Shown piece by piece: positions 31,911-39,364 of a DNA stretch of 39,364 nucleotides; position 1 is the stretch's first letter; every line of letters starts with the position of its first letter. The position numbers were made by a program, and so were the translations under genes. Below the pieces are notes generated by a model. That model saw only the letters and a list, made by a program, of their open reading frames with translations. It was not told where the DNA came from and did not search any database. The DNA comes from Heteroruminococcus sp964369885. Its GTDB lineage: Bacteria; Bacillota; Clostridia; Oscillospirales; Ruminococcaceae. Location of the stretch: assembly GCA_964369885.1 (NCBI GenBank), contig CAYJGQ010000008.1, positions 1 through 39,364 of the forward strand. The letters run 5' to 3'.

Positions 31911-33167
31911 TTACAGCAATCCTCGTTTTTGCAGAAAATCTTGACCATCGCCATATTTCTCCACAACATAATCGATGTCTTTGTCGCCGCGGCCCGACAG
32001 GTTTACAAGGATGGTGCCCTGACGGCGCTCCTTTGCATGACGAATGGCATAGGCAAGTGCATGAGAGCTTTCGATGGCCGGAATGATGCCCTCGGTGCGG
32101 CAAAGTAGGAAGAAGGCCTCCATTGCCTCCTCATCGGTTACATAGGCGTAATTTACGCGGCCAACATCGTGAAGATATGCATGCTCCGGGCCTACCGATG
32201 GGTAATCAAGGCCGCTTGCGATGGAGTAAACGGGATCGGGCTGTCCTGCGGTTTCATTTTGTAGCAGGTAGCTCTCAAAGCCGTGGAGAATACCCTTCTT
32301 GCCATGGGTTATCGAGGCGGCGTGATCGCCTATTTCGTGGCCACGCCCCAAAGGCTCTACACCATAAATCTCAACAGGGGAGTCGAGGAAGGCCGAGAAG
32401 AGCCCCATGGCATTGGAGCCACCGCCAACACAGGCGCAGATGGCATCGGGCAAAAATCCTGACAATTCCTTAAACTGAGCCTTGGCCTCATGGCCTATAA
32501 CGCTTTGGAAGTCACGCACCATCATGGGGAAAGGATGTGGTCCCACCACCGAGCCTATGCAGTATATTGCGGTTTCGTACTCCTTGAGGTAGGCCTCAAA
32601 GGCAGCGTCAACAGCCTCCTTTAGGGTTTTAAGACCGTGGGAAACAGGGATTACCCTTGCTCCAAGTAGCTTCATTCTAACAACATTGGGATGCTGTTTT
32701 GCAATGTCAACCTCACCCATGTAGATGTCACACTCAAGTCCAAAGTAGGCGGCGGCCGTAGCCAGTGCCACGCCGTGCTGACCTGCGCCGGTTTCGGCAA
32801 TAATCTTTTTCTTACCCATAAACTTTGCAAGCAGGCCCTCGCCCATGCAGTGGTTGATTTTGTGTGCCCCTGTATGGTTTAAATCCTCACGCTTTAGGTA
32901 TATTTGTGCCCCACCAATTTTGGACGAAAGGGTTTGGCAATGGTAGATAGGTGTGGGGCGTCCCTGAAATTCCTTGCGTATTCTGCGAAGCTCGCTGATA
33001 AAATCACTGCGGTTGCAGATGTTGTGATAGGCCTCGGTGATCTCCTTAAAGGCCGGAATCAGGCAGTCGGGCAGGTATTGACCGCCATAGTCGCCAAAGC
33101 GCCCCTGCTCGTTTGGAAACTCCTTTAGATAGTTGTCAAAATCCTTGTAGGTTTTTACTGTGTTCAT
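31911..33167 (-). CDS. trpB: Tryptophan synthase beta chain (stand-alone)
   Basis: 418 aa, slightly longer than the usual 390-400. This PLP enzyme joins indole and serine to make tryptophan. Visible features are RPTPIYH, KREDLNHTGAHKIN with the PLP lysine, AETGAGQHGVA with the catalytic Glu, GRGHEIGDH in place of the canonical GxGxxTGxH region, the CVGGGSNAMG phosphate loop and the C-terminal LVNLSGRGDKD. ATG after GGGAGGA. No trpA or other trp gene is nearby. The gene has its own promoter and Trp T-box, so it is expressed on tryptophan shortage and may salvage external indole. Confidence 0.93.
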   Translation of the reverse strand: MNTVKTYKDFDNYLKEFPNEQGRFGDYGGQYLPDCLIPAFKEITEAYHNICNRSDFISELRRIRKEFQGRPTPIYHCQTLSSKIGGAQIYLKREDLNHTGAHKINHCMGEGLLAKFMGKKKIIAETGAGQHGVALATAAAYFGLECDIYMGEVDIAKQHPNVVRMKLLGARVIPVSHGLKTLKEAVDAAFEAYLKEYETAIYCIGSVVGPHPFPMMVRDFQSVIGHEAKAQFKELSGFLPDAICACVGGGSNAMGLFSAFLDSPVEIYGVEPLGRGHEIGDHAASITHGKKGILHGFESYLLQNETAGQPDPVYSIASGLDYPSVGPEHAYLHDVGRVNYAYVTDEEAMEAFFLLCRTEGIIPAIESSHALAYAIRHAKERRQGTILVNLSGRGDKDIDYVVEKYGDGQDFLQKRGLL

Positions 33168-33221
33168 GATAGTTCCTCCCTAAAAATAATTTATAAGTAC
33201 ATAATTAATAACAAACAATAC

Positions 33222-33496
33222 AAAAAAGCCCCCGTCCTAATATATAGGACAGAGACATAACACCCTGCGGTACCACCTAAATTGACGAATAAATTCGCCC
33301 ACTCATTTCATGTACAATAATACATGTGCCGCTGATAACGGGTAGCACCCCCGTTGGACATTACTCACCTTGCGGTTTTCTTTCCACCCTCACAAGTCCA
33401 TTCGTCTACCAACATCTGATGGCTTTTCACCAAGCAGCCACTCTCTGAACAGATATTTTGTAGATTACTCCTCTTGCTCACTGGTTTAGTGTATTA
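33222..33496 (-). promoter_or_regulatory. Tryptophan T-box leader of trpB
   Basis: Read on the minus strand, the conserved antiterminator box AGGTGGTACCGCAGGG (33279-33264) follows a long stem I with the typical GAGTA and AGAGAG elements. The specifier codon is TGG (33400-33398, in GAATGGACT), which is tryptophan. The terminator follows directly: GTCTCT-GTCCTA pairs with TAGGAC-GGGGGC (33256-33228) and a run of six T. Uncharged tRNA-Trp should favour antitermination and trpB expression. Confidence 0.93.
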
Positions 33497-33505
33497 AACT
33501 GATAC

Positions 33506-33534
33506 TAGTATAACGCACTACCACAGTGTTGTCA
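33506..33534 (-). promoter_or_regulatory. Promoter of the T-box/trpB unit
   Basis: On the minus strand, a perfect TTGACA and TATACT with 17-bp spacing lie directly upstream of the T-box leader, one of the strongest promoters in the window. Confidence 0.8.
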
Positions 33535-33623
33535 ACAACTTTTTTTATTTCACCGCAAAATACTGCTGTTAAGTGGGGTATAGGTCAAAAGAAAAGGGAG
33601 GAGGAATGCCCCATTATGAACGC

Positions 33624-33749
33624 TATTTTTCGCCTATCTCGGCGCGGTGCTCGTCGGGAATAAGCCCGCAGTCCAAAACCACCTGCGGGCGCCATCCCGG
33701 CTGCGCCCACACCGATCTAAACAAAAAAAGTAGTGCCCAAATGTGGCCA
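33624..33749 (+). repeat. Dispersed structured repeat, copy 2
   Basis: Co-linear with 19441-19565. Shared blocks in order are GGTGCTCG (33646), AAGCCCGC (33662), CTGCGCCC (33701), CTAAACAAAAA (33717) and TGTGGCCA (33742). The hairpin arms persist although the sequences differ (CGGG-AATAAG-CCCG; CGGG-CGCCAT-CCCG), which hints at selection on structure. It lies between the trpB promoter and the spo0A leader, with no gene overlapping it. Confidence 0.65.
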
Positions 33750-34766
33750 GCAGTCGTGAGCAAATTGCAGTAAATATGCAGTCAAGATCTAAAAACCCCA
33801 CACCCTAAAATTCAGAGTGTGGGGAGAAATTTTGGTCTGCCGCCCGACAATTTCCGGTGCTGTTAATGTAGCATTGCAAACGGCAGTGTCTATGTGAGAA
33901 AGCGTCTTGGCTCCTATTCCGATACCGCGGTTGCGGCAGATTGTGGGCACTGTTGCGCCTATCGGGGAGTGGCATCCTAAGTTCGATTTCCATGGCCTTA
34001 GTATAACCCATGCATATGAAATACTTTTAATAAAAATATGAACTGTTTGAAAACCTTATATAGTAAAAACACCATATCTTGTCAAAGCTTGGTTGATAGC
34101 CGACCAAAGAGCAAAACTAAACTGAAAATGATACTTGCCAAAATGCAGTTGGCATAGTTTTTTAGACTCACAGGATGTGAAGACCGATAAAACATTGTGA
34201 AGTCATCAGATTTTAAGTTTAGCTAAAAGTACAGGGGAATTTAAACATTAAGGTTTGTAAGGATGAGGCGCTGAAGTGGCATAAATGCTTTAATTACGCC
34301 ACCATATTGGTGGTTGGAAAAATGAAATAGGACAAAGTTTAGTTTGTTTGTTTAATTATCGTGTAAAAAAAGAGTGTAATTTTTTGTGAAAATTTCCGAT
34401 AATCACAAAGTGTAGACACTTAAAGAATTATTTTTACCGAAAGGAATCAATATATTGTGTACAAAAAGTAGCATTGGTGAAAAAGCTGTGATATATTGTA
34501 TGTGAAAATTTAACGACAAATAGAAGTTTTTGCCGCAACAACCGCTAATAGGTGGTGATAAGGGGTCTAAATGTCGAAAAATGCGATAAAGCATGTAGAA
34601 AATAACGCTACAAGTTTATGGAAAATTATGTCATATTTGCACTTGAAAAATCTCCTATATTTTGGTATATTTTGGCCATGGAATCAAATCACCTCATTTA
34701 GTTGGAAATTTTGTTGTGTTTGGTAAAGCTAAAGAGGCGAATTTGTAAAAATAGGAGGAGTTAGCC
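33750..34766. other. Gene-poor region upstream of spo0A
   Basis: About 1 kb without a convincing coding sequence. It holds a hairpin (CCCCACAC/GTGTGGGG, 33796-33824) and a stretch at about 33830-34010 that is richer in G+C and open in more than one frame, possibly a gene remnant or RNA. AT-rich sequence follows with a 15-base palindrome CCACCATATTGGTGG (34299-34313) and a Spo0A-box-like TGTCGAA (34572-34578). No tRNA or riboswitch was recognised. Confidence 0.5.
34572..34578 (+). promoter_or_regulatory. Candidate Spo0A box
   Basis: TGTCGAA matches the core of the Spo0A-binding consensus (TGTCGAA / TTCGACA) and lies about 190 bp upstream of spo0A, where autoregulation is known in spore formers. 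A seven-base match can occur by chance. Confidence 0.35.
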
Positions 34767-35555
34767 ATGAATCAGAAAACATCAGTACTGATTACCGAGG
34801 AATCCAGTGAACTTCGTGAGAAACAAGAAAGTGTGCTCAAAAAGTACGGCATCGACCTTATTACGGTTCCCAAAGATGGCCAAAAGGTGTTGGCCACCAT
34901 ACGTGAGCACTGTCCGGCTGTGGTAATAATGGATGTGTTCATGCCCCACATGGATGCCATTGGAGTTATCGGCGAGCTGCGCAGATCGTCCTTTTCGCCA
35001 ATGCCTGTGTTCATGAGCCAGTCGACATTTGACAACCCACTACTTGAGGGAGAGCTTATACGTGCGGGTGTAGCTTATCACTTCCTCAAACCCTTTGACC
35101 TTGATATGCTGGGTGAGCGCATTGTCCAAATTGCAGGCATCAAGCAGGGCGAGCGACATAGCATGGCTGTATCAAGTGCAGGCAGTGAAGTGGACCTTGA
35201 GGTTATGGTTACCGATATTATACTGCAAATCGGTGTACCTGCTCACATTAAGGGCTACCACTATCTACGTGATTCCATAATACTTGCAGTGCGAGATCCC
35301 GAAATAATCAACTCCATTACCAAAATACTTTACCCAACGGTTGCAAAGCGAAACAACACTACATCCTCCAGAGTGGAGCGCGCAATTCGTCATGCCATTG
35401 AAGTTGCCTGGGATAGAGGCGATGTAGATGTGCTCAACTCGTATTTTGGCTATACCATCCACAATCTACGCGGCAAACCCACCAACAGCGAATTTATCGC
35501 AATGATTGCCGACAAACTTCGTCTGCGTCTTAAAAACAAAAAAATAGAGAATTAA
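34767..35555 (+). CDS. spo0A: Sporulation master response regulator Spo0A
   Basis: 262 aa, close to the usual 260-270. The receiver domain has phosphoacceptor Asp56 (VVIMDVFMPHMD) and Lys in HFLKPFD, but the Mg-binding acidic pair is Glu11-Glu12 (LITEESSEL) rather than Asp-Asp. The C-terminal domain is nearly canonical: IGVPAHIKGYHYLRD, ILYPTVAK, SRVERAIRHAIEVAWDRG (DNA-recognition helix) and KPTNSEFIAMIADKLRL. It controls entry into sporulation and stationary-phase genes. ATG after AGGAGG. It is monocistronic, followed by a strong terminator. Confidence 0.97.
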   Translation: MNQKTSVLITEESSELREKQESVLKKYGIDLITVPKDGQKVLATIREHCPAVVIMDVFMPHMDAIGVIGELRRSSFSPMPVFMSQSTFDNPLLEGELIRAGVAYHFLKPFDLDMLGERIVQIAGIKQGERHSMAVSSAGSEVDLEVMVTDIILQIGVPAHIKGYHYLRDSIILAVRDPEIINSITKILYPTVAKRNNTTSSRVERAIRHAIEVAWDRGDVDVLNSYFGYTIHNLRGKPTNSEFIAMIADKLRLRLKNKKIEN

Positions 35556-35643
35556 GCCTGTGAGGCAAACACCTAAAAATCACGGCCAACAATAGCGGCT
35601 ACAACAACTAAAAAGCAGACACCAATACCCCATACGTAACACG

Positions 35644-35679
35644 GCGTAGAGTTTTGATAACAAAAACTCTGCGCTTTTT
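35644..35679 (+). terminator. Intrinsic terminator of spo0A
   Basis: GCGTAGAGTTTT (35644-35655) pairs with AAAACTCTGCGC (35663-35674; one G-U pair), followed by TTTTT. The rest of the gap 35556-35859 holds only this and the next promoter. Confidence 0.85.
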
Positions 35680-35770
35680 CGTTGCATAAACAAGGTGACA
35701 GTAGTAAATTTAGGGCAGATTATGTAAAAAATGGTTTGTTTCCTGCATAGCTTTTTTACCTTATTATTAA

Positions 35771-35799
35771 TTGAATTGAGTGGCAGACCGTGTTATAAT
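35771..35799 (+). promoter_or_regulatory. Sigma-A promoter for the P-loop ATPase gene
   Basis: TTGAAT (35771-35776) and a perfect TATAAT (35794-35799) with 17-bp spacing, about 60 bp before the start codon. Confidence 0.75.
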
Positions 35800-35859
35800 A
35801 AAGGTTATGACGGATTTTAACGCAATAAAGTCCTAAAATATTGGCGATGGGAGGACGAC

Positions 35860-36534
35860 ATGAAAGAACTCAGAAATGATATAGTGGTTGTGGTTGGGCA
35901 CTACGGAAGCGGAAAGACAAACTTTGCTGTTAACATTGCACTGCAACGAGCAGCCGCAGGAGAGTTGGTGACTCTGTGTGATCTTGATGTTGTAAACCCA
36001 TACTTTCGCTCCTCAGACTTTACCGAGCGGCTGAATGTAGATGGTGTTAGCATTATTGCTCCGGCTTTTGCGGGCAGCAATCTTGATGTGCCGGCCCTTA
36101 CAGGTGCGCTGGATGGTGCTATTTCGGCCGATAACAAACTGATAATAGATGTTGGCGGAGATGATGTGGGTGCTACGGCGCTGGGCAGATATTCTGCACG
36201 CATACTTGATAAGCAGGCAACGGTGGTGTATGTTGTTAATCCCCACCGCCCCGAAACCGCAACCCCACAGCAGGCCGTAGAGGTCATGCGTGAAATTGAG
36301 GCGGCGGCAAGGCTTAAAATTACCCACATTGTGGCAAATCCAAACCTATCCACCATGACCACGGCCGAGCTTGTGAAAAATTCGAGCAGGTATATGCGGG
36401 AGCTGTCCGAGCTTTGTGGATTACCTATTATATGTACTGCGGTGGATAAACAGCTTGTAGGTGAGATTTCGGGGGCTGATATAGCACCTGTAATGCCGGT
36501 GGAAATTTACGTAAAGTTACCCTGGGCAGAGTAG
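35860..36534 (+). CDS. P-loop ATPase (MinD/CobQ-like) linked to the ferredoxin oxidoreductase
   Basis: 224 aa, ATG after GGGAGGA. Walker A is GHYGSGKTNFAVNIAL near residue 13, then CDLDVVNPYFRSSDF (deviant switch region), a Walker-B-like LIIDVGGDDVGATALGRY and VVYVVNPHRPETATPQQ. It resembles MinD/ParA-type ATPases that assist metal-cluster or partner loading, but lacks the signature Lys of true ParA (KGG). It lies just upstream of the four-gene oxidoreductase. I infer a maturation or accessory role; function is not established. Confidence 0.75.
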   Translation: MKELRNDIVVVVGHYGSGKTNFAVNIALQRAAAGELVTLCDLDVVNPYFRSSDFTERLNVDGVSIIAPAFAGSNLDVPALTGALDGAISADNKLIIDVGGDDVGATALGRYSARILDKQATVVYVVNPHRPETATPQQAVEVMREIEAAARLKITHIVANPNLSTMTTAELVKNSSRYMRELSELCGLPIICTAVDKQLVGEISGADIAPVMPVEIYVKLPWAE

Positions 36535-36635
36535 AGAGCGAGAGCCTGCTTTTAAAATAGGTATAGAAGACGTTTTTTAGGAATAAAAATATTTCTCTCG
36601 GTTTTGTTTTTTTAGAGGAGAGGCCGACATAGGCT

Positions 36636-36664
36636 TTGAGCAGTTTTAGTGTAAAGGTTATATT
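36636..36664 (+). promoter_or_regulatory. Promoter of the oxidoreductase operon
   Basis: TTGAGC (36636-36641) and TATATT (36659-36664) with 17-bp spacing, about 75 bp before the ferredoxin gene. Confidence 0.55.
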
Positions 36665-36705
36665 TACAGAACATATAAACAGTTCTGATTTTATATAAAA
36701 ATTTC

Positions 36706-36720
36706 ACCGCCCAGGGCGGT
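36706..36720. promoter_or_regulatory. Palindrome in the leader of the oxidoreductase operon
   Basis: ACCGCCC-A-GGGCGGT is a perfect 15-base palindrome close to the ribosome site of the ferredoxin gene. A second inverted repeat, CAGAAC/GTTCTG, lies at 36667-36687. Either could be an operator or leader hairpin; no regulator is identified. Confidence 0.35.
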
Positions 36721-36740
36721 AACGGTTTGGAGGGAAAAAC

Positions 36741-36947
36741 ATGGCAAAAATGACAGTAAACGAAAATGTGTGTAAGGGATGTGGACTGTGTGTTAATGCA
36801 TGTCCTAAAAAAATTATTGCGCTTGCAAAGAGTAGGCTAAATGCAAAGGGGTATAATCCTGCGCATGTTGAAGACCAGAGCGCATGTATAGGTTGCGGCA
36901 TGTGTGGCATTATCTGCCCCGACGCTGCAATAACTGTAGAAAAATAA
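36741..36947 (+). CDS. 2-oxoacid:ferredoxin oxidoreductase delta subunit (two [4Fe-4S] ferredoxin)
   Basis: 68 aa. Two complete CxxCxxCxxxCP motifs are visible, CKGCGLCVNACP and CIGCGMCGIICP, as in VorD/KorD/PorD delta subunits that pass electrons from the catalytic core to ferredoxin. ATG after GGAGGG. It is the first gene of a tight four-gene set. Confidence 0.93.
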   Translation: MAKMTVNENVCKGCGLCVNACPKKIIALAKSRLNAKGYNPAHVEDQSACIGCGMCGIICPDAAITVEK

Positions 36948-36988
36948 CATACCACAGCCGACAAACGGCTTTAAGGAGGTAAGACAGC

Positions 36989-38050
36989 ATGTCAGAAAGA
37001 GTATTGGTAAAGGGCAACGAAGCCTTGGCCGAGGCCGCAGTGCGTGCCGGATGTCGCCATTTCTTCGGTTACCCCATAACCCCACAAACAGAGGTTGCGG
37101 CCTACATGTCCCGCAAAATGCCCAAAATTGACGGTGTATATCTACAGGCCGAGTCCGAAGTGGCCGCCATAAATATGGTGCTTGGTGCCGCCGCCGCAGG
37201 TGTGCGTACCATGACTTCCTCGTCCTCGCCCGGCATATCGCTAAAAACCGAGGGTATTTCCTACATCGCAGGTTCCGACCTGCCCTGCCTTATCATAAAC
37301 ATTCAGCGTGGCGGCCCCGGTCTTGGAGGCATTCAGCCCTCTCAGGCCGACTACTGGCAGGCCACCCGTGCACCCGGTCATGGCGATCTTCACATTCTTG
37401 TATTTGCGCCAAACACGGTGCAGGAGATGGTAGACATGGTTTTCCAGGCATTTGAGCTTGCCGAAACCTACCGTATGCCGGCCATGATTTTGGCCGATGG
37501 TCTTCTGGGTCAGATGATGGAGCCTGTGTGCTTCCCCGAGACTAATGATGTGAAAATCTCGGAAAAACCTTGGGCTGTTAACGGCCATGAGGGCAAGCGT
37601 GAGCACAACATTGCAAACTCGCTATACCTAAATCCCGCGGCACTTGAGGAAAAGGTGCGCGAGCGCTTTGCACGTTACGATGTTATAAAAGAGAAAGAAG
37701 CCATGGCCGAGGAGTATATGATGGAGGATGCACAATACGCCATTGTGGCCTACGGCGCTACATCGCGTATTGCAAAAGCAGCCATCGGTATGGCCCGCAG
37801 TGAGGGTATAAAGGTTGGACTTATTCGTCCCATTACCCTGTGGCCTTTCCCCGAGAAGGTTGTGGCAAAGTACACGGATCAGGTTGATGCTTTCCTAAGT
37901 GTCGAGATGAGCATGGGACAGATGGTAGAGGATGTGCGTCTTTGTGTTGCAGGCGCAAAACCTGTTGAGTTCTTTGGACGTACAGGCGGTATCATCCCCA
38001 CCCCTGCCGAGGTGCTTGAGGCCATCAAGAAAATGGGAGGTGCAAAGTAA
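36989..38050 (+). CDS. vorB: 2-oxoacid:ferredoxin oxidoreductase alpha subunit (VorB/KorA type)
   Basis: 353 aa. It starts with GNEALAEAAVRAGCRHFFGYPITPQTEVAAYM, the pyrimidine-domain signature, then LQAESEVAAINMVLGAAAAG, the TSSSSPGISLKTEGISYIAGSDLPCLIIN core and RGGPGLGGIQPSQADY. The size and motifs match proteins usually called VorB in Clostridia, acting on branched-chain 2-oxoacids, though 2-oxoglutarate is an alternative. Its codon use (many GCC, ATC and GGC) suggests high expression. The stop overlaps the next start (TAATG). Confidence 0.92.
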   Translation: MSERVLVKGNEALAEAAVRAGCRHFFGYPITPQTEVAAYMSRKMPKIDGVYLQAESEVAAINMVLGAAAAGVRTMTSSSSPGISLKTEGISYIAGSDLPCLIINIQRGGPGLGGIQPSQADYWQATRAPGHGDLHILVFAPNTVQEMVDMVFQAFELAETYRMPAMILADGLLGQMMEPVCFPETNDVKISEKPWAVNGHEGKREHNIANSLYLNPAALEEKVRERFARYDVIKEKEAMAEEYMMEDAQYAIVAYGATSRIAKAAIGMARSEGIKVGLIRPITLWPFPEKVVAKYTDQVDAFLSVEMSMGQMVEDVRLCVAGAKPVEFFGRTGGIIPTPAEVLEAIKKMGGAK

Positions 38051-38802
38051 TGGCAATCGTATATCAAAAACCCAAAGGGCTTACCGATAAGCCACAGCAT
38101 TACTGTCCCGGTTGCACCCATGGTATTATTCATAAGTTGGTAGCCGAAGCTCTGACCGAGCTGGGCGTTGAGGGTAAGGCCGTAGGTGTTGCACCGGTTG
38201 GTTGTTCGGTGCTGGCTTATGACTACTTCTCCTGCGACATGGTGCAGGCTCCCCACGGCCGTGCCCCCGCAATTGCCACCGGCCTGCGTCGTGCACTGCC
38301 CGAGGGCGTTATATTTACCTACCAGGGCGACGGTGACCTTGCCGCCATCGGTACCGCCGAGACGGTTCACGCCGCCACCCGTGGTGAGAACATCACTATT
38401 ATATTTGTAAACAATGCAATTTACGGCATGACCGGTGGTCAGATGGCCCCCACCACCCTTTCGGGTCAGGTGACCCAGACCACCCCCTACGGCCGTGATG
38501 TAGCTACCGCCGGTTACCCCATCAGGGTAAGCGAGATGCTGGCAACCCTTGACGGCGTTGCCTATGCTGAGCGTGTATCGGTGGACAGTGTTCCCAACAT
38601 CCGCAAGGCGGGAGCCGCCATTAAGAAGGCATTCAAGGCTCAGACCGAAGGCAAGGGCTTTACCATTGTTGAGGTGCTTTCCACCTGTCCCACAAACTGG
38701 GGCATGACCCCCGTGGATTCGCTGGGCTGGCTTCGTGAGAACCTTATGCCCTACTACCCGCTGGGCGTTTATAAAGACACAACAGGGGAGGGCGACAAGT
38801 AA
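38050..38802 (+). CDS. 2-oxoacid:ferredoxin oxidoreductase beta subunit (thiamine pyrophosphate binding)
   Basis: 250 aa. It has HYCPGCTHGIIHKL at the N-terminus, APHGRAPAIATGLRRALP, and the TPP/Mg motif GDGDLAAIGTAE...NNAIYGMTGGQMAPTT. It carries the thiamine pyrophosphate for oxidative decarboxylation of the 2-oxoacid to acyl-CoA. The ATG overlaps the alpha stop codon; the TAA overlaps the gamma start, so all three subunits are translationally coupled. Confidence 0.94.
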   Translation: MAIVYQKPKGLTDKPQHYCPGCTHGIIHKLVAEALTELGVEGKAVGVAPVGCSVLAYDYFSCDMVQAPHGRAPAIATGLRRALPEGVIFTYQGDGDLAAIGTAETVHAATRGENITIIFVNNAIYGMTGGQMAPTTLSGQVTQTTPYGRDVATAGYPIRVSEMLATLDGVAYAERVSVDSVPNIRKAGAAIKKAFKAQTEGKGFTIVEVLSTCPTNWGMTPVDSLGWLRENLMPYYPLGVYKDTTGEGDK

Positions 38803-39332
38803 TGACCAAGCATATGTTATTTGCAGGATTTGGCGGACAGGGTGTACTGTTTGCCGGTAAAATGGCCGCATACAGCGGAATGATGGATGGTAAAGAGGTG
38901 TCATGGCTACCCTCTTACGGCCCCGAGATGCGTGGCGGTACCGCAAACTGTAGCGTTTGTGTGTCGGATGATCCCATTGCATCGCCCTTGGTTGTAGCCC
39001 CCGACGTATTGGTGGTTATGAATAACCCCTCGTTTGATAAGTTCATAGATACAGTAGCACCCGGTGGTGTTGTGGTGGCCGATAGCTCGCTTGTTGACCA
39101 CAAGACCGACCGCACAGATATTTCGGTGTTCTATGTGGCGGCCACCAAGCTGGCCGATGAAAAGGAACTTTATACCCTTGCCAACATGATTCTCATGGGC
39201 AAGCTTATAAAGGAAACCGGCTTTACCACCATGGATTGCCTCAAAAAAGCCTTTGAGAAAACCATCCCCTCCAGCCGCTCGCATCTTCTTGATGGCAACA
39301 TTAAGGCTGTAACCTTGGGTATGGAGCAGTAA
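38802..39332 (+). CDS. 2-oxoacid:ferredoxin oxidoreductase gamma subunit
   Basis: 176 aa, the usual length. FAGFGGQGVLFAGKMAAYSGM opens the protein, followed by WLPSYGPEMRGGTANCSVCVSDDPIASPLV and DVLVVMNNPSFDKF, all typical of the CoA-binding gamma subunit. It ends 32 bp before the window edge and completes the delta-alpha-beta-gamma set. Whether further genes of the operon follow cannot be seen. Confidence 0.94.
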   Translation: MTKHMLFAGFGGQGVLFAGKMAAYSGMMDGKEVSWLPSYGPEMRGGTANCSVCVSDDPIASPLVVAPDVLVVMNNPSFDKFIDTVAPGGVVVADSSLVDHKTDRTDISVFYVAATKLADEKELYTLANMILMGKLIKETGFTTMDCLKKAFEKTIPSSRSHLLDGNIKAVTLGMEQ

Positions 39333-39342
39333 GGCTACCGCC

Positions 39343-39364
39343 CAAGACCGTGGGGCTTTGCCCC
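39343..39364 (-). repeat. Inverted copy of the left-end repeat
   Basis: The last 22 bases are the exact reverse complement of 36-57, including the GGGGCAAAGCCCC palindrome. The element sits directly behind a 3' gene end, like its partner behind fba, and probably continues past the window. Confidence 0.7.

Noticed and set aside
33805..34011. Short minus-strand ORF starting at 34011
   Set aside because: No ribosome site and no recognisable sequence; composition suggests chance, though the region is noted as coding-like.
37879..38982. Minus-strand reading frame of 367 codons
   Set aside because: It spans the alpha-beta-gamma oxidoreductase junctions in antisense; no motif or ribosome site.
1..39364. 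CRISPR arrays, tRNA genes, transposases or phage genes
   Set aside because: None could be recognised on either strand; the repeats found are short and lack regular spacing.

Overview
The window looks like chromosome from an anaerobic, spore-forming Firmicute, most likely a gut-type Clostridia (Oscillospirales/Ruminococcaceae-like). The reasons are a full spo0A, the Firmicute order SRP RNA-dnaX-ybaB/ebfC-recR, a tryptophan T-box, a glycyl radical enzyme with its activase, and a four-subunit 2-oxoacid:ferredoxin oxidoreductase. Strong AGGAGG-type ribosome binding sites, many TTG/GTG starts and 17-bp-spaced sigma-A promoters fit the same group. The species was not identified.

Layout. (1) 78-1013, minus strand: class II fructose-bisphosphate aldolase, divergent from the next block. 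(2) 1499-23704, all plus strand: a long carbohydrate locus. It opens with a TTG-start ROK repressor that has its own promoter and a candidate operator. Then come Gfo/Idh oxidoreductase, two sugar-isomerase TIM barrels and a second Gfo/Idh. A four-gene ABC-2/GldG/DUF4340 membrane module (6759-11342) follows, then a ribose-type sugar importer (lipoprotein, double ATPase, two permeases), a third Gfo/Idh, a third TIM barrel, a ROK sugar kinase, a NanE-like epimerase, a glycyl radical enzyme (GRE) and its activase. (3) 23855-27322: SRP RNA, dnaX, ybaB, recR and a GtrA-family membrane protein, closed by a bidirectional terminator. (4) 27445-31805: a membrane c-di-GMP phosphodiesterase (minus), a lipoprotein, an HxlR regulator and a VOC protein. 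(5) 31911-33520, minus: orphan trpB behind a Trp T-box. (6) 33540-34766: about 1.2 kb without a convincing gene, holding one copy of a dispersed structured repeat and the long spo0A leader. (7) 34767-39332: spo0A, a P-loop ATPase and the ferredoxin/alpha/beta/gamma genes of a Vor/Kor-type oxidoreductase.

The most promising candidate for an undescribed system is block 2. Import, phosphorylation, repeated NAD-dependent oxidation/reduction paired with TIM-barrel isomerisation, 2-epimerisation and a radical C-O or C-C bond-cleaving step sit in one co-directional locus. The GRE is not a pyruvate formate-lyase: it has a single Cys in a Cys-Gly-Glu motif, as in radical eliminases but with Gly at the middle position. 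The substrate cannot be read from the sequence; an anhydrosugar, deoxysugar, inositol-like polyol or keto-glycoside would fit. Aldolase and the oxidoreductase could take the resulting C3 and 2-oxoacid products, but that link is inference.

Outside genes, the clearest signals are a dispersed element of about 125 bp (19441-19565 and 33624-33749, with a fragment near 20402), a 22-bp sequence repeated in inverted orientation at the two window ends, a perfect 21-bp palindrome upstream of the phosphodiesterase, a palindrome ahead of the GRE gene, and a strong hairpin between the sugar-binding protein and its ATPase.
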